From an uncultured Collinsella sp. (GTDB lineage: Bacteria > Actinomycetota > Coriobacteriia > Coriobacteriales > Coriobacteriaceae), in the NCBI GenBank assembly GCA_958448375.1, contig CAUDDU010000002.1:1-16958 (forward strand): a stretch of DNA of 16,958 bases, given 5' to 3'. The notes below the pieces were generated by a model. The model made no database searches and had not been told where the DNA came from. It saw nothing but the letters and a program-made list of their open reading frames with translations. Numbering within the stretch: position 1 is the stretch's first letter; each line of letters begins with the position of its first letter. Below are positions 1 through 7,693 of the stretch, piece after piece. A program made the position numbers and the translations under genes.

Positions 1-9
1 GCCTTTACA

Positions 10-39
10 GGGGCGCTGTCTATGCACAGCGCCCCTTTT
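10..39 (+). terminator. Terminator-like hairpin before thiM
   Basis: A perfect 10-bp stem (GGGGCGCTGT at 10-19, ACAGCGCCCC at 26-35) with a 6-nt loop is followed by TTTT at 36-39, the form of a Rho-independent terminator. It ends only 7 nt before the thiM Shine-Dalgarno sequence, and no promoter fits between them. Transcription of thiM must therefore pass through the hairpin, which suits a leader attenuator such as the expression platform of a TPP riboswitch. The aptamer, if present, lies left of the window, so this could also be the plain terminator of an upstream gene with partial read-through. Confidence 0.7.
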
Positions 40-61
40 CTATGCCAAGGAGGCATGTGCA

Positions 62-901
62 GTGATTGATTCGGAACAGCTTAAGCAACATATGGTCAAG
101 GCCGTGGAGGAGATTCGCACCACCAATCCGATGGCCGGCTCCATCACCAACACGGTGACGATCGACTTTGTCGCCAACGCGCAGCTCGCTGTGGGTGGAT
201 CGGCCGCCATGGTCTATCTTCCCGACGAGGGCGAGGCGCTCGTTGCCGGCGGCGGCGCCATCTATCTCAATATGGGCACGCTCTTCCCCATCTACGAGCA
301 GACGATTCCCCGCGCGGCCAAGGCGGCACACGACGCCGGCAAGCCCTGGGTGCTCGATCCGGTGGGTCTGGGCATCGGCAGTCTGCGCACCCAGTTGGTA
401 AACGAGCTTAAGCAGTACAAGCCCGCCATCGTGCGCGGCAACGCCTCCGAGATCATCGCGCTCGCCGGCCTGTGGGGTCTTGAGGGCGAGGCGGCCGATC
501 TGAGCCGCGTGCGCGGTGTCGATACCACCGACACGGTCGACGCCGCCCGCGATGCCGCCGTGGCGCTCGCCCGCTACACCGGCGGCGCCGTTGTGGTCTC
601 GGGCGAAGTCGACCTGATCACCGACGGCATGACCGTGGCCAAGTCCCACGGCGGCAGCCCGCTCATGTCCAAGATCACCGGTTGCGGCTGCTCGCAAGGC
701 GGCGTGCTGGCTGTGTACGCCTGCGCTGCCGACCCGTTTACGGCCGCCGTCTGCGGCACCGCCGTCTACAACGTTGCCGGCTCGCGTGCCGCCGCTGTCG
801 CCGACGCCCCGGCAAGCTTTAAGGTCGCCTTTATCGACGAGCTCTACCGCGCAACCGCCCAGGACATCGCCAACAACCAGCTCGACCTCGAGGAGGCATA
901 G
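62..901 (+). CDS. thiM: Hydroxyethylthiazole kinase ThiM
   Basis: ThiM phosphorylates 4-methyl-5-(2-hydroxyethyl)thiazole with ATP in the salvage branch of thiamine synthesis; it is cytosolic and usually trimeric. The 279-residue product is full length for the family. Visible signatures are the substrate region NPMAGSITN (22-30), LDPVGLG (98-104), RGNASE (125-130) and the phosphoryl-transfer loop TGCGC (206-210), whose last Cys matches the conserved catalytic cysteine. The GTG start at 62 is chosen because AAGGAGG at 47-53 lies 8 nt upstream; the ATG at 55 is out of frame and hits a stop at once. It is first of three co-directional thiamine genes, with 3 bp to the next. Expression probably depends on the hairpin just upstream. 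Confidence 0.95.
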   Translation: MIDSEQLKQHMVKAVEEIRTTNPMAGSITNTVTIDFVANAQLAVGGSAAMVYLPDEGEALVAGGGAIYLNMGTLFPIYEQTIPRAAKAAHDAGKPWVLDPVGLGIGSLRTQLVNELKQYKPAIVRGNASEIIALAGLWGLEGEAADLSRVRGVDTTDTVDAARDAAVALARYTGGAVVVSGEVDLITDGMTVAKSHGGSPLMSKITGCGCSQGGVLAVYACAADPFTAAVCGTAVYNVAGSRAAAVADAPASFKVAFIDELYRATAQDIANNQLDLEEA

Positions 902-904
902 GCC

Positions 905-1246
905 ATGTCCGAGCCCGCAACCGATGCCGGCATGAATACGCTCGTCGCCGTGGCCATCGCCCCGTGCGGCACCGGCGATGAGCTGTCCGCCGAGGTCGCC
1001 GAGGTCGTGCGCGTCATTCGCGAGAGCGGCCTTCCCAACCGCACCACCTCGATGTTCACCGAGATCGAGGGCGACTGGGACGAGGTCATGCAGGTCGTGC
1101 GCGACGCAACCTTTGTGTTGGCGAGCAAGGGCATCCGCACCGAAGTCGTGCTCAAAGCCGATATTCGACCCGGATTTACCGACACCATGACCGGCAAGCT
1201 CGAGCGCATGGAAGCTCAGATCAAAAAGCAGGAGGAAACACGATGA
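905..1246 (+). CDS. Thiamine-binding YkoF/MTH1187 family protein
   Basis: This 113-residue protein has the ferredoxin-like fold pattern of the MTH1187/YkoF (DUF77) family. Members bind thiamine or its hydroxymethylpyrimidine moiety and often accompany thiamine transport or salvage genes. The core begins VAVAIAPCGTG (15-25) and includes a TTSMFTEIEG-like strand (47-56) and a long C-terminal helix rich in Lys and Glu. The ATG at 905 is preceded by GAGGAGG inside the 3' end of thiM. Its stop overlaps the thiE start in ATGA, so translation is probably coupled to both neighbours. No membrane segment or signal peptide is seen. The exact ligand is inferred from family and context. Confidence 0.85.
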   Translation: MSEPATDAGMNTLVAVAIAPCGTGDELSAEVAEVVRVIRESGLPNRTTSMFTEIEGDWDEVMQVVRDATFVLASKGIRTEVVLKADIRPGFTDTMTGKLERMEAQIKKQEETR

Positions 1247-1938
1247 GTATCCGCGACAACCTTGATATCTCGGCCTATCTGGTTCTCGGCCCCGAAAACA
1301 CGCTCGGGCGCCCCGTGGGCGATGTGGTGGCCCAGGCACTCGACGCCGGCTTTACCTGCATCCAGGTGCGCTCCAAGGTGGCAAGCGCCCGCGAGATCAT
1401 TGCGCTGACCGGCGACGCCGCGCAGGCAATCGCACAGGCCGGCAAGACCGGTCAGGTCGCTTTGCTGATTGACGACCGCCTGGACTGCGTACTCGCCGCG
1501 CGCGAGCAGGGCATTGCTGTCGACGGCGTGCACGTGGGTCAGAGCGACATTCCCGTCGAGGTCTGTCGCAAGCTGCTGGGGCCCAACGCCATCGTGGGCC
1601 TTTCCGCCCGTTGCGAGGAGATGCTCGAGTACGTCAAGACCGCCGACATGAGCCTAGTCGACTACCTGGGCATCGGCCCACTCCACGAGACCGAGACCAA
1701 GCGCGACTGCGGACGCGCGGCCGACGGCTCTATCATCACCAAGAGCTTTGAGGACCTGGCCGCCCTCCACGCGGCAAGCCCCGTGCCCATCGTGGTGGGC
1801 GGCGGCGTCAAGACGGCCGACCTGCCACAGCTCAAGGCCACCGGCGTCGACGGCTTTTTCGTGGTGAGCGCCGTCTGCAGCGCCGATGACCCCTACGCCG
1901 CGGCCAAGGAGCTCGTCGACACCTGGCAGCAGGCGTAA
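1243..1938 (+). CDS. thiE: Thiamine phosphate synthase ThiE
   Basis: ThiE joins hydroxymethylpyrimidine diphosphate and thiazole phosphate to give thiamine monophosphate. The 231-residue protein shows the TIM-barrel landmarks of the family: IQVRSK (40-45), the acidic IDDRLD segment near 76-81, GVHVGQSDIP, the phosphate loop region GIGPLHETETK, and GGGVKTADLP followed by GFFVVSAV near the C terminus. The loop usually reads P-T-x-T-K; here it is E-T-E-T-K, a mild variant. The start overlaps the previous stop by 4 bp and has GGAGG at 1231-1235. With thiM it makes a thiazole-salvage and coupling unit; thiD and thiC are not in the window. A stem-loop follows at 1983-2028. Confidence 0.95.
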   Translation: MSIRDNLDISAYLVLGPENTLGRPVGDVVAQALDAGFTCIQVRSKVASAREIIALTGDAAQAIAQAGKTGQVALLIDDRLDCVLAAREQGIAVDGVHVGQSDIPVEVCRKLLGPNAIVGLSARCEEMLEYVKTADMSLVDYLGIGPLHETETKRDCGRAADGSIITKSFEDLAALHAASPVPIVVGGGVKTADLPQLKATGVDGFFVVSAVCSADDPYAAAKELVDTWQQA

Positions 1939-1982
1939 GTCTAGGCCGAGCAGCTGATTCGCAGCCTCATATCTTCAGCAAT

Positions 1983-2028
1983 GGAAAGCGCATCCCAGTT
2001 TGAGCCTCCATTCCGGGATGTGCTTTCC
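1983..2028. terminator. Hairpin between convergent thiE and phospholipase genes
   Basis: GGAAAGCGCATCCC (1983-1996) pairs with GGGATGTGCTTTCC (2015-2028), a 14-bp stem with one G-U pair and an 18-nt loop. It lies between two genes that point at each other, so a two-way terminator or 3'-end protecting structure is reasonable. Neither strand has a clear U tract after the stem, so classic intrinsic termination is uncertain. Confidence 0.45.
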
Positions 2029-2050
2029 GCCGAGATGGCGGCAGCAGCCT

Positions 2051-2920
2051 CTACCCTGCCAGATATGCCTCCAGTGCCGGCAAGGTCGCCTCCGCATCGC
2101 GGCGACCAATCTGGTAGATGCGCTCAAGTTCATCGGGCTCGCGACACAGCGACGGCACCTTCACCGATTCGCTCGGACGCACCACAAAGATCTCGCCGGC
2201 AGCCTCGCGACGTGCCAGGTCATCGAGCGTGGCATTGTAGACCTCATGCCGATGCTCAAGCGCTGCGACAAACTCCGGATAGTGACGGAACACGCGCCGC
2301 AGCATGGGCATCACGCTGTTGGGCTGCTTCACAAAGCCCGCCGGCTGCGTGAGTACCACGATATTGCGGTCATACCCCTGCGCAAACAGCCACGCGCTGG
2401 GAATAGAATCAGCCACGCCACCATCCAGATACTTATGCCCGTCAATAGCAACGGGACGCGTCGCCACGGGAATTGCCGACGACGCCCGAATCCACTCGAT
2501 ATCGCGCTCGTCGCCATACGGCAGATCGTGATAGACGGCCTTGCCCGTCTCGATATCGGTACACACGCACGTAAATCGCATGGGACAGGTGCGATACGCC
2601 TCTAAGTCGATAGGATCGCGCTCGATAGGCACCTCGTGATAAGCAAAGTCGGCATTGTACATATCGCCGGTTCGCAGCCAGCTGGTCACGCTCGCATAGC
2701 GCTTGTCGGCGCAATAGGCCTTGTTATAGCGAATGGCGCGGCCGATCTGGCGCGATTTAAAGTTGTAGCCAAACGCCGCGCCCGCCGAGACGCCCACCAT
2801 ATGGTCGCAGGTCAAACCGTGCTCCATCCAAACGTCGAGCACGCCCGCCGTATACATACCGCGGTAGCCGCCTCCCTCGAGCGCCAGCCCCACCGTGCGC
2901 GTCATATTTGACTGTGCCAT
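2051..2920 (-). CDS. Patatin-like phospholipase family protein
   Basis: This 289-residue protein is a patatin-type serine acyl hydrolase, probably a cytosolic lipid hydrolase of the bacterial YjjU/RssA-like group. It has the oxyanion-hole motif EGGGYRG (15-21), the nucleophile elbow GVSAG (43-47, Ser45) and the DGG motif (166-168, Asp166), so the Ser-Asp dyad is intact. No signal peptide or membrane segment is seen. The frame stays open up to an ATG at 3004, but the ATG at 2920 is preferred because GGAG lies 8 nt before it and the conserved domain starts soon after; the extension lacks a ribosome site. It is a single gene, convergent with thiE and divergent from the GGDEF-EAL gene. The substrate cannot be told. 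Confidence 0.88.
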   Translation of the reverse strand: MAQSNMTRTVGLALEGGGYRGMYTAGVLDVWMEHGLTCDHMVGVSAGAAFGYNFKSRQIGRAIRYNKAYCADKRYASVTSWLRTGDMYNADFAYHEVPIERDPIDLEAYRTCPMRFTCVCTDIETGKAVYHDLPYGDERDIEWIRASSAIPVATRPVAIDGHKYLDGGVADSIPSAWLFAQGYDRNIVVLTQPAGFVKQPNSVMPMLRRVFRHYPEFVAALEHRHEVYNATLDDLARREAAGEIFVVRPSESVKVPSLCREPDELERIYQIGRRDAEATLPALEAYLAG

Positions 2921-2941
2921 GCGACCATCTCCGTTCCTGCG

Positions 2942-2970
2942 TTTTAAAACGGGACAAGTATACCCGTCAA
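2942..2970 (-). promoter_or_regulatory. Possible promoter of the patatin-like gene
   Basis: On the minus strand, TTGACG (2970-2965) and TTAAAA (2947-2942) are 17 bp apart. The -35 box is good and the -10 box weak (3 of 6). The implied transcript would start about 15 nt before the ATG at 2920, just in front of the ribosome binding site. Confidence 0.3.
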
Positions 2971-3049
2971 CATATATCGTCCCAGTCGCATTTTTATCGA
3001 ACATCGCATCGTCGCGCTACCGCTTGTCGAATAATAGCCGCCCACAGCA

Positions 3050-3074
3050 TGTGCACCCATATATAATTGTGCAC
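3050..3074 (+). promoter_or_regulatory. Paired TGTGCAC sites flanking a TATAAT box
   Basis: TGTGCAC occurs at 3050-3056 and again at 3068-3074, an 18-bp period, and a perfect TATAAT sits between them at 3062-3067. No -35 box stands at the right distance. This could be a regulated promoter for the downstream GGDEF-EAL gene, giving a leader of about 170 nt. The evidence is sequence pattern only. Confidence 0.35.
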
Positions 3075-3092
3075 TATTGTTTACACTACTCA

Positions 3093-3107
3093 GCTGTTAT
3101 CAACAGC
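3093..3107. repeat. 15-bp palindrome in the GGDEF-EAL leader
   Basis: GCTGTT (3093-3098) and AACAGC (3102-3107) are perfectly complementary around ATC. It is downstream of the possible -10 box and could be an operator half or a small RNA stem. No function can be assigned. Confidence 0.3.
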
Positions 3108-3244
3108 GAACATTAGCCGACAAATTAACTCAACAACGCGGCAAGGCGGGGGCCTGGATACATGCAAAGCGCTGAGCAACGACGCGTGTACACAACGAGC
3201 TCGCCCGACGCAATCCGCCCCGACCTCAGAAAGTCGCTTAGAAC

Positions 3245-5962
3245 ATGGAAACTGTCAGCAATTACACCGAAACGCTCGAAAAGACCGTCCACGACCTTCT
3301 CGAACGGCAGGAGGATCTGATCAGGACTGCCTTTACCGACCAGCTTACCGGGCTTGGCAACCGTGGCGGCTTTGCCCGTTCCCTCGAGGAGCTCTGGGAG
3401 CAGGACGCCCCCGTTACCATGGCGTTCATCGATATCGACAATCTCAAGCACTGCAACGACGTCTTTGGGCATGACGAGGGCAACCGCTATATCTTGCAGG
3501 TAAGTCTCTATCTTAAGCTGTATATGAAGGTGGGCGAAGCGGCGTTTCGCATAGGCGGCGACGAGTTTGCCATCCTATCTACGATTGCAACCGAGGACGA
3601 CCTCGCCGAACGTCTGAAACACTGCCGAACGGTTCTGCTCAAAAACAACGATTCCGAGATGCCCCACTCGTTTAGCTACGGAGTGTCACATGCCGACCCC
3701 GCCCTGGGCGAAGCTTCCAATCGCATGACGCTCGATGCCGACCATCGCATGTACGACTACAAGCTACGTCATGCCATGCACCTCGATCGACGCAATATCA
3801 CGCAAGTCCACGCCGACGACTTCGAAATAAGCGATCGTATTTTTGACGCCTTTTCGATGCTCAACGAGGGCCGTTATTTCTTTATCGAGAACTTGGACAA
3901 ACATCGCACCCTTTGGTCACAAGGTGCCTTGCGCGATCTTGGCCTTCCCTCGGAGCACATAGACAACTGTCGCGATTACTGGAAAACGCGCGTCCATCCC
4001 GACGACCTTGAGGCCTGCATCAACGACATCGACCAAGTCTACAACGGCACCAAGCACCGTCGCGTCATGCAGTATCGTGTGCGCAACGCCGTCGGCGACT
4101 ACGTCCTTTGCCGTGCTCGCGGGTTTCGGATCGACGGCGACGGAAATGTCCCCTCGCTCTATGTCGGCGAGCTCGTCAACCACTCACTTGCCGAAACCGT
4201 CGACGCTGCCACAGGCCTCGGAACGCAGCGCATGCTGGTCAACGCCATCGACGCCTGCCGCCGCGATCGTTGCGAGACAGGGCTTATAGCGGTGCGCGTT
4301 CGTGGCACGACAAAACTCAACGAGCTCTACGGGGCCGAGGCTGTCGACAACATGCTTGCCGAATACGCAGGCCGCATGCTGTCGATCACCCGCGGCAGGA
4401 GCCGGGTCTACCGTTCACGAAGCGTCCAGTTCGTCGTGCTCAGCAACGAACTAGACCACGAGGCATTCGAGCAACTGACCCGCCACCTTAAAGAAGCCGT
4501 TTTCGCTCCTGTTCGAATCGCAGGCGACACCATTACTCCCGTCTGCCTTGTCGTCCCGGCCTTTTACGAGCACTTAACCCATCAAGCGACCGCCGTTTTA
4601 GGCGAACTCGACCGTCGCCTTCGCACGGCCGGCGGGCTTGTTCCCAACGACAGCCTCCCCATACCCGAGGCGGAGCGCAAAAGCGCCATAGCTGAACGTA
4701 TCGACTCGCTCACGGGCCTCTATCGACCCAGCGAGTTTATGCGGCGCGCCAACGCATTTCTCGAGGCAAGGCGCAACGGCACCTGGTGCATCGCCACAGT
4801 CGACATGGGCCACATGCGCCTGTTTAATGAATGGCACGGCCAGGCCGAGGGCGACCGCGTACTCGCCGATGTGGGCACGGTCCTCAAGGACATCGAGAAT
4901 GCCGATATGGGCGTCGCAGGGTACTGGGGCCAAGATGACTTTTGTGTACTCATCCCCTTTAAGCACATCACCGTCCATCAAATCTACAACCGCGTTCGCG
5001 AGGCCGTAGCCAGACATGATGACGGCGTAGGTTTTTGGCCGTCCATGGGCGTTTACCCCATCGACTCCAATGAGGAAATCACCATCGATGCGCAGGCAAA
5101 GGCCATGTTTACCAATCGACGCGCAAAAAACGACTTTAAGGAGCGCATTGCTATTTTCCGCCCCGCGGAGTACGAGCGCGAAGTCGCGTTCCACCGCACG
5201 CTGACCGAATTCCAGTACGCGCTGTCAAATGGTCGCATCACGTACTATCTTCAGCCCCAGGTCGATATGGAAACCGGCGAGATTATTGGCGCCGAAGCAC
5301 TCACCCGCTGGATTGACAAGGACGGCTCTCTCATTTCGCCCACAACGTTTATCCCCGCACTCGAGGAAAGCGGCTTTGTAGTGACGCTCGACAAGTACAT
5401 TTGGCAGGGTGTCGCCATATGGCTTCGCGAGCGTCTCGATCGCCGTCTTCGCGTGGTTCCGGTCTCGCTTAATGTGTCGCGCGCGGATATCCTTGCCTGC
5501 GACGTTGCCGAACATATGGGGGCGCTCGCCGCCCAATACAACCTACCGCCCGAGCTCATGCGTATCGAGATCACCGAGACGGCTTATACGGGAGAATCCG
5601 AGGCCGTGGATAAGCTGACCGCAGATCTGCACACCCGCGGCTTCTCGACCTATATGGACGATTTTGGCACCGGTCAGTCCACGCTCGCGATGCTCAAGAA
5701 CGTCAACGTCGACGTCATCAAGCTCGACCGCACCTTTGTGCCCACCGACCGCGATCAAGGCCGCAGCACGCAAATCATTTCATCGATGCTCGAAATGGCG
5801 CAGTCGCTCCATCTGCCCGTCGTGGTCGAAGGCGTCGAGACAAATGAGCAGGCAAACATGCTACGACAAATGGGCGCCCGCTACGCTCAGGGCTTCCTCT
5901 ACTACCGCCCCATGCCTGCGAAGGATTTTGAGGCATTGCTCGATGGTGGCAATAACAACTGA
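3245..5962 (+). CDS. GGDEF-PAS-GGDEF-like-GGDEF-like-EAL cyclic-di-GMP protein
   Basis: This 905-residue cytosolic protein looks able to make and break cyclic di-GMP. An N-terminal GGDEF domain (about 28-180) keeps GGDEF at 104-108 but has KVGE where the inhibitory RxxD site would be. A PAS_3-like domain follows (about 200-315), then a GGDEF-like domain without its motif (about 320-440), then a second degenerate one (about 486-640) reading WGQDDF at 561-566. The C-terminal EAL domain (about 652-900) keeps the phosphodiesterase residues: Glu684 in EAL, Asn743, Glu775, Asp805-Asp806 in DDFGTG, Lys826, Glu862 and Gln882. There is no membrane segment, so sensing is probably by the PAS or degenerate domains. 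An in-frame stop at 3239 makes the ATG at 3245 the first start, but its ribosome site is weak. A paralog lies 127 bp downstream. Confidence 0.92.
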   Translation: METVSNYTETLEKTVHDLLERQEDLIRTAFTDQLTGLGNRGGFARSLEELWEQDAPVTMAFIDIDNLKHCNDVFGHDEGNRYILQVSLYLKLYMKVGEAAFRIGGDEFAILSTIATEDDLAERLKHCRTVLLKNNDSEMPHSFSYGVSHADPALGEASNRMTLDADHRMYDYKLRHAMHLDRRNITQVHADDFEISDRIFDAFSMLNEGRYFFIENLDKHRTLWSQGALRDLGLPSEHIDNCRDYWKTRVHPDDLEACINDIDQVYNGTKHRRVMQYRVRNAVGDYVLCRARGFRIDGDGNVPSLYVGELVNHSLAETVDAATGLGTQRMLVNAIDACRRDRCETGLIAVRVRGTTKLNELYGAEAVDNMLAEYAGRMLSITRGRSRVYRSRSVQFVVLSNELDHEAFEQLTRHLKEAVFAPVRIAGDTITPVCLVVPAFYEHLTHQATAVLGELDRRLRTAGGLVPNDSLPIPEAERKSAIAERIDSLTGLYRPSEFMRRANAFLEARRNGTWCIATVDMGHMRLFNEWHGQAEGDRVLADVGTVLKDIENADMGVAGYWGQDDFCVLIPFKHITVHQIYNRVREAVARHDDGVGFWPSMGVYPIDSNEEITIDAQAKAMFTNRRAKNDFKERIAIFRPAEYEREVAFHRTLTEFQYALSNGRITYYLQPQVDMETGEIIGAEALTRWIDKDGSLISPTTFIPALEESGFVVTLDKYIWQGVAIWLRERLDRRLRVVPVSLNVSRADILACDVAEHMGALAAQYNLPPELMRIEITETAYTGESEAVDKLTADLHTRGFSTYMDDFGTGQSTLAMLKNVNVDVIKLDRTFVPTDRDQGRSTQIISSMLEMAQSLHLPVVVEGVETNEQANMLRQMGARYAQGFLYYRPMPAKDFEALLDGGNNN

Positions 5963-6020
5963 TACGCTCGCGCGCAAAACGCCACCGTCGAAGGGGGCAT
6001 TTGTCTCCATTAGCTAACTT

Positions 6021-6051
6021 ATATCCCCAATTCAAACCGAATTGGGGATAT
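6021..6051. repeat. 13-bp perfect inverted repeat upstream of second GGDEF gene
   Basis: ATATCCCCAATTC (6021-6033) and GAATTGGGGATAT (6039-6051) form a perfect 13-bp inverted repeat around AAACC. No T run follows on either strand, so it is not a typical intrinsic terminator. Its right arm overlaps TATGAT (6049-6054), a possible -10 box for the next gene, so an operator is as likely as a transcript-end structure. Confidence 0.55.
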
Positions 6052-6073
6052 GATACAAACCGTTGTTCCGCCC

Positions 6074-6086
6074 AAGGAGGTTATCC
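6074..6086 (+). promoter_or_regulatory. Extended Shine-Dalgarno sequence
   Basis: AAGGAGGTTATCC matches 12 of 13 bases of the complement of the usual 16S rRNA 3' tail (AAGGAGGTGATCC). It ends 3 nt before the ATG at 6090, with the AAGGAGG core 9 nt away. It fixes the start at 6090 rather than the ATG at 6063 and predicts strong initiation. Confidence 0.8.
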
Positions 6087-6089
6087 ATC

Positions 6090-7619
6090 ATGAACGAGTC
6101 ATATCGCCTGGGCGAGCAATCGATTATTGCCTATCTTCAGCGACTTGCGAACGGCGTCTCGACCGCCGAACTCGATGTTGCCGCGCTGCCTGCTGAGCTA
6201 CGCGCCGTTGGTGAGCAACTGCAAAAGACGCATGCCATCCTGCAACAAGAGCGCCAGCTGCTTGAGCGCAACGCCTATATCGATCCGCTCACCAACTTGG
6301 GCAACCGCAACGGATTCGACCGTCACGTCGAGCAACTCTGGCGCAAAGGCGACCCCTTCACCTGCGCCTATATTGACATCGACCATCTCAAGCATTGCAA
6401 CGATAGGTTTGGCCACGCCGAAGGCAATCGCTATATTCTGAGCATCTGCCGCACGCTCTCCGAAACCATGGAGCACGATGAGATGCTGTTCCGTATCGGT
6501 GGAGACGAGTTTGTGCTCATCTCGCCCTCCGCAAACGAGATTGAACTCGAGCAGCGCTTGGAGCAGGTACGTACCAGGCTGATCGAGGCGAGCTCAGGTG
6601 GCAAGGCGCCCATGATCGGCAGCTTTAGCTTTGGCTGCTCGCGCGTCGATCCACTTGCTGGCGACACGCGTCGCCAGATGACGATGGATGCCGATCGCAA
6701 GATGTATCGCTATAAGCTTATGCATCGTGTGCAGCAACCGAAAGACGATGACGCGCCGCAACGCCCAATCGTCGATCAGCTTCCCTGCAACGACCGGGTG
6801 TTCCAAGCGATCTCCATGAGCTCCGAGACGCGCTATCCGTTTATCCTCAATCTCGATACGGGAGAATCGCAATGGTCGGTTAACGCCGTGCGCGATTTTG
6901 ACCTGCCCTCCCAGCACCCTTTTAACTCACTCGACATGTGGCTCGCCCGCGTTCATCCCGAGGACCGCGACAACGTACGTGCCGAGCTCGACATGGTGAT
7001 AAACGGCACATGGCACTTCCACTACATGCAGTATCGCGTAATGGATGCCACCGGAAAATACGTGCTTTGCGACTGCACGGGCTACCGCTTGGACGGCACC
7101 GATACCGAGCCCGGCATGTATGTGGGCATTATCATCAACCGAAGCTTGGCAGATACGACCGATTCCGTGACCGGCTTGGGCGATATTCACGCCCTGGTCA
7201 ACGCCATTGGAGAGATGCGCCGCGTGGCGCGCGAGGCAGGCTTTATTGCCATTAAGGTCGACGATATCGCCGAAGTCAATGCCCGCTTTGGATTCGATGC
7301 AGGCGACCGCGTGCTCGCCGAAAGCGCCGCCTGCCTCATGGACTGTTCGCGCGGCAAGGGTCGCTTGTTCCGCTCGACGGGACCAATGTTCGTGGCGCTT
7401 TTCGATGAGCTCGGCCCCGAGGCAATCGACGAGCTCGCAAACGAAATCGAACGATTCCTGGGTTCTCCCGTGCTCATCGGCTCGCTTGAATATCAGCCGC
7501 CCATTCGTGTGGCGACGCTTCATCTGGACGCTGTCAATCGACAGCCCGTTTCCATTTTGAACGAGCTCAAAGCGTTGCTCGGTAAAGCCGTGCAGGTGCC
7601 AGGTACCAAACTGGATTAG
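6090..7619 (+). CDS. GGDEF-PAS diguanylate cyclase
   Basis: This 509-residue protein probably makes cyclic di-GMP from two GTP. Residues 1-60 form a helical, likely coiled-coil lead-in. The GGDEF domain (about 60-215) keeps GGDEF at 137-141, and EHDE stands where the RxxD inhibitory site would be, so product feedback by that site is unlikely. A PAS_3-like domain (about 240-350) and a GGDEF-like domain without catalytic motif (about 358-505, from SVTGLG) complete it. The three parts align in order with the N-terminal half of the preceding 905-residue protein, including shared stretches such as HCND.FGH.EGNRYIL and LVNAI, so the genes are paralogs. No EAL domain and no membrane segment are present. 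A short downstream gap carries no evident terminator. Confidence 0.92.
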   Translation: MNESYRLGEQSIIAYLQRLANGVSTAELDVAALPAELRAVGEQLQKTHAILQQERQLLERNAYIDPLTNLGNRNGFDRHVEQLWRKGDPFTCAYIDIDHLKHCNDRFGHAEGNRYILSICRTLSETMEHDEMLFRIGGDEFVLISPSANEIELEQRLEQVRTRLIEASSGGKAPMIGSFSFGCSRVDPLAGDTRRQMTMDADRKMYRYKLMHRVQQPKDDDAPQRPIVDQLPCNDRVFQAISMSSETRYPFILNLDTGESQWSVNAVRDFDLPSQHPFNSLDMWLARVHPEDRDNVRAELDMVINGTWHFHYMQYRVMDATGKYVLCDCTGYRLDGTDTEPGMYVGIIINRSLADTTDSVTGLGDIHALVNAIGEMRRVAREAGFIAIKVDDIAEVNARFGFDAGDRVLAESAACLMDCSRGKGRLFRSTGPMFVALFDELGPEAIDELANEIERFLGSPVLIGSLEYQPPIRVATLHLDAVNRQPVSILNELKALLGKAVQVPGTKLD

Positions 7620-7647
7620 CACCGCGCCCGCACCGCCTCCCCCATCG

Positions 7648-7656
7648 TGCGATAAT
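7648..7656 (+). promoter_or_regulatory. Possible extended -10 promoter
   Basis: TGCGATAAT at 7648-7656 fits an extended -10 (TGn plus GATAAT), placing a transcript start about 30 nt before the oxidoreductase start at 7694. No good -35 box is seen, as is usual for this promoter type. Confidence 0.35.
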
Positions 7657-7693
7657 CCTCTGCAGAAGTCACCAACAGCAGAGGGAGTTTGTG

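Larger units (their letters stand above)
2921..3244. other. Divergent intergenic region, 324 bp
   Basis: No gene is supported here. The left end holds the possible phospholipase promoter. The centre is AT-rich and carries a TATAAT box (3062-3067) flanked by two TGTGCAC copies, then a 15-bp palindrome at 3093-3107. The remaining roughly 130 nt before the GGDEF-EAL start would be a long leader; it contains GC-rich complementary segments, but I cannot match them to a known riboswitch. Confidence 0.6.

Noticed and set aside
20..1339. Long minus-strand open frame opposite the thiamine genes
   Set aside because: Its product is low-complexity, Gly/His/Ala-rich and matches no family, while all three plus-strand genes are clear. 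High GC codon use creates such shadows.
2921..3004. 28-residue N-terminal extension of the patatin-like protein
   Set aside because: The ATG at 3004 has no ribosome site and the extension runs over the likely promoter; the ATG at 2920 has GGAG at good spacing.
3075..3244. Cyclic-di-GMP riboswitch in the GGDEF-EAL leader
   Set aside because: A short TGCAAAGC string recalls part of the GEMM-I aptamer, but the paired stems and the rest of the consensus could not be matched by eye.
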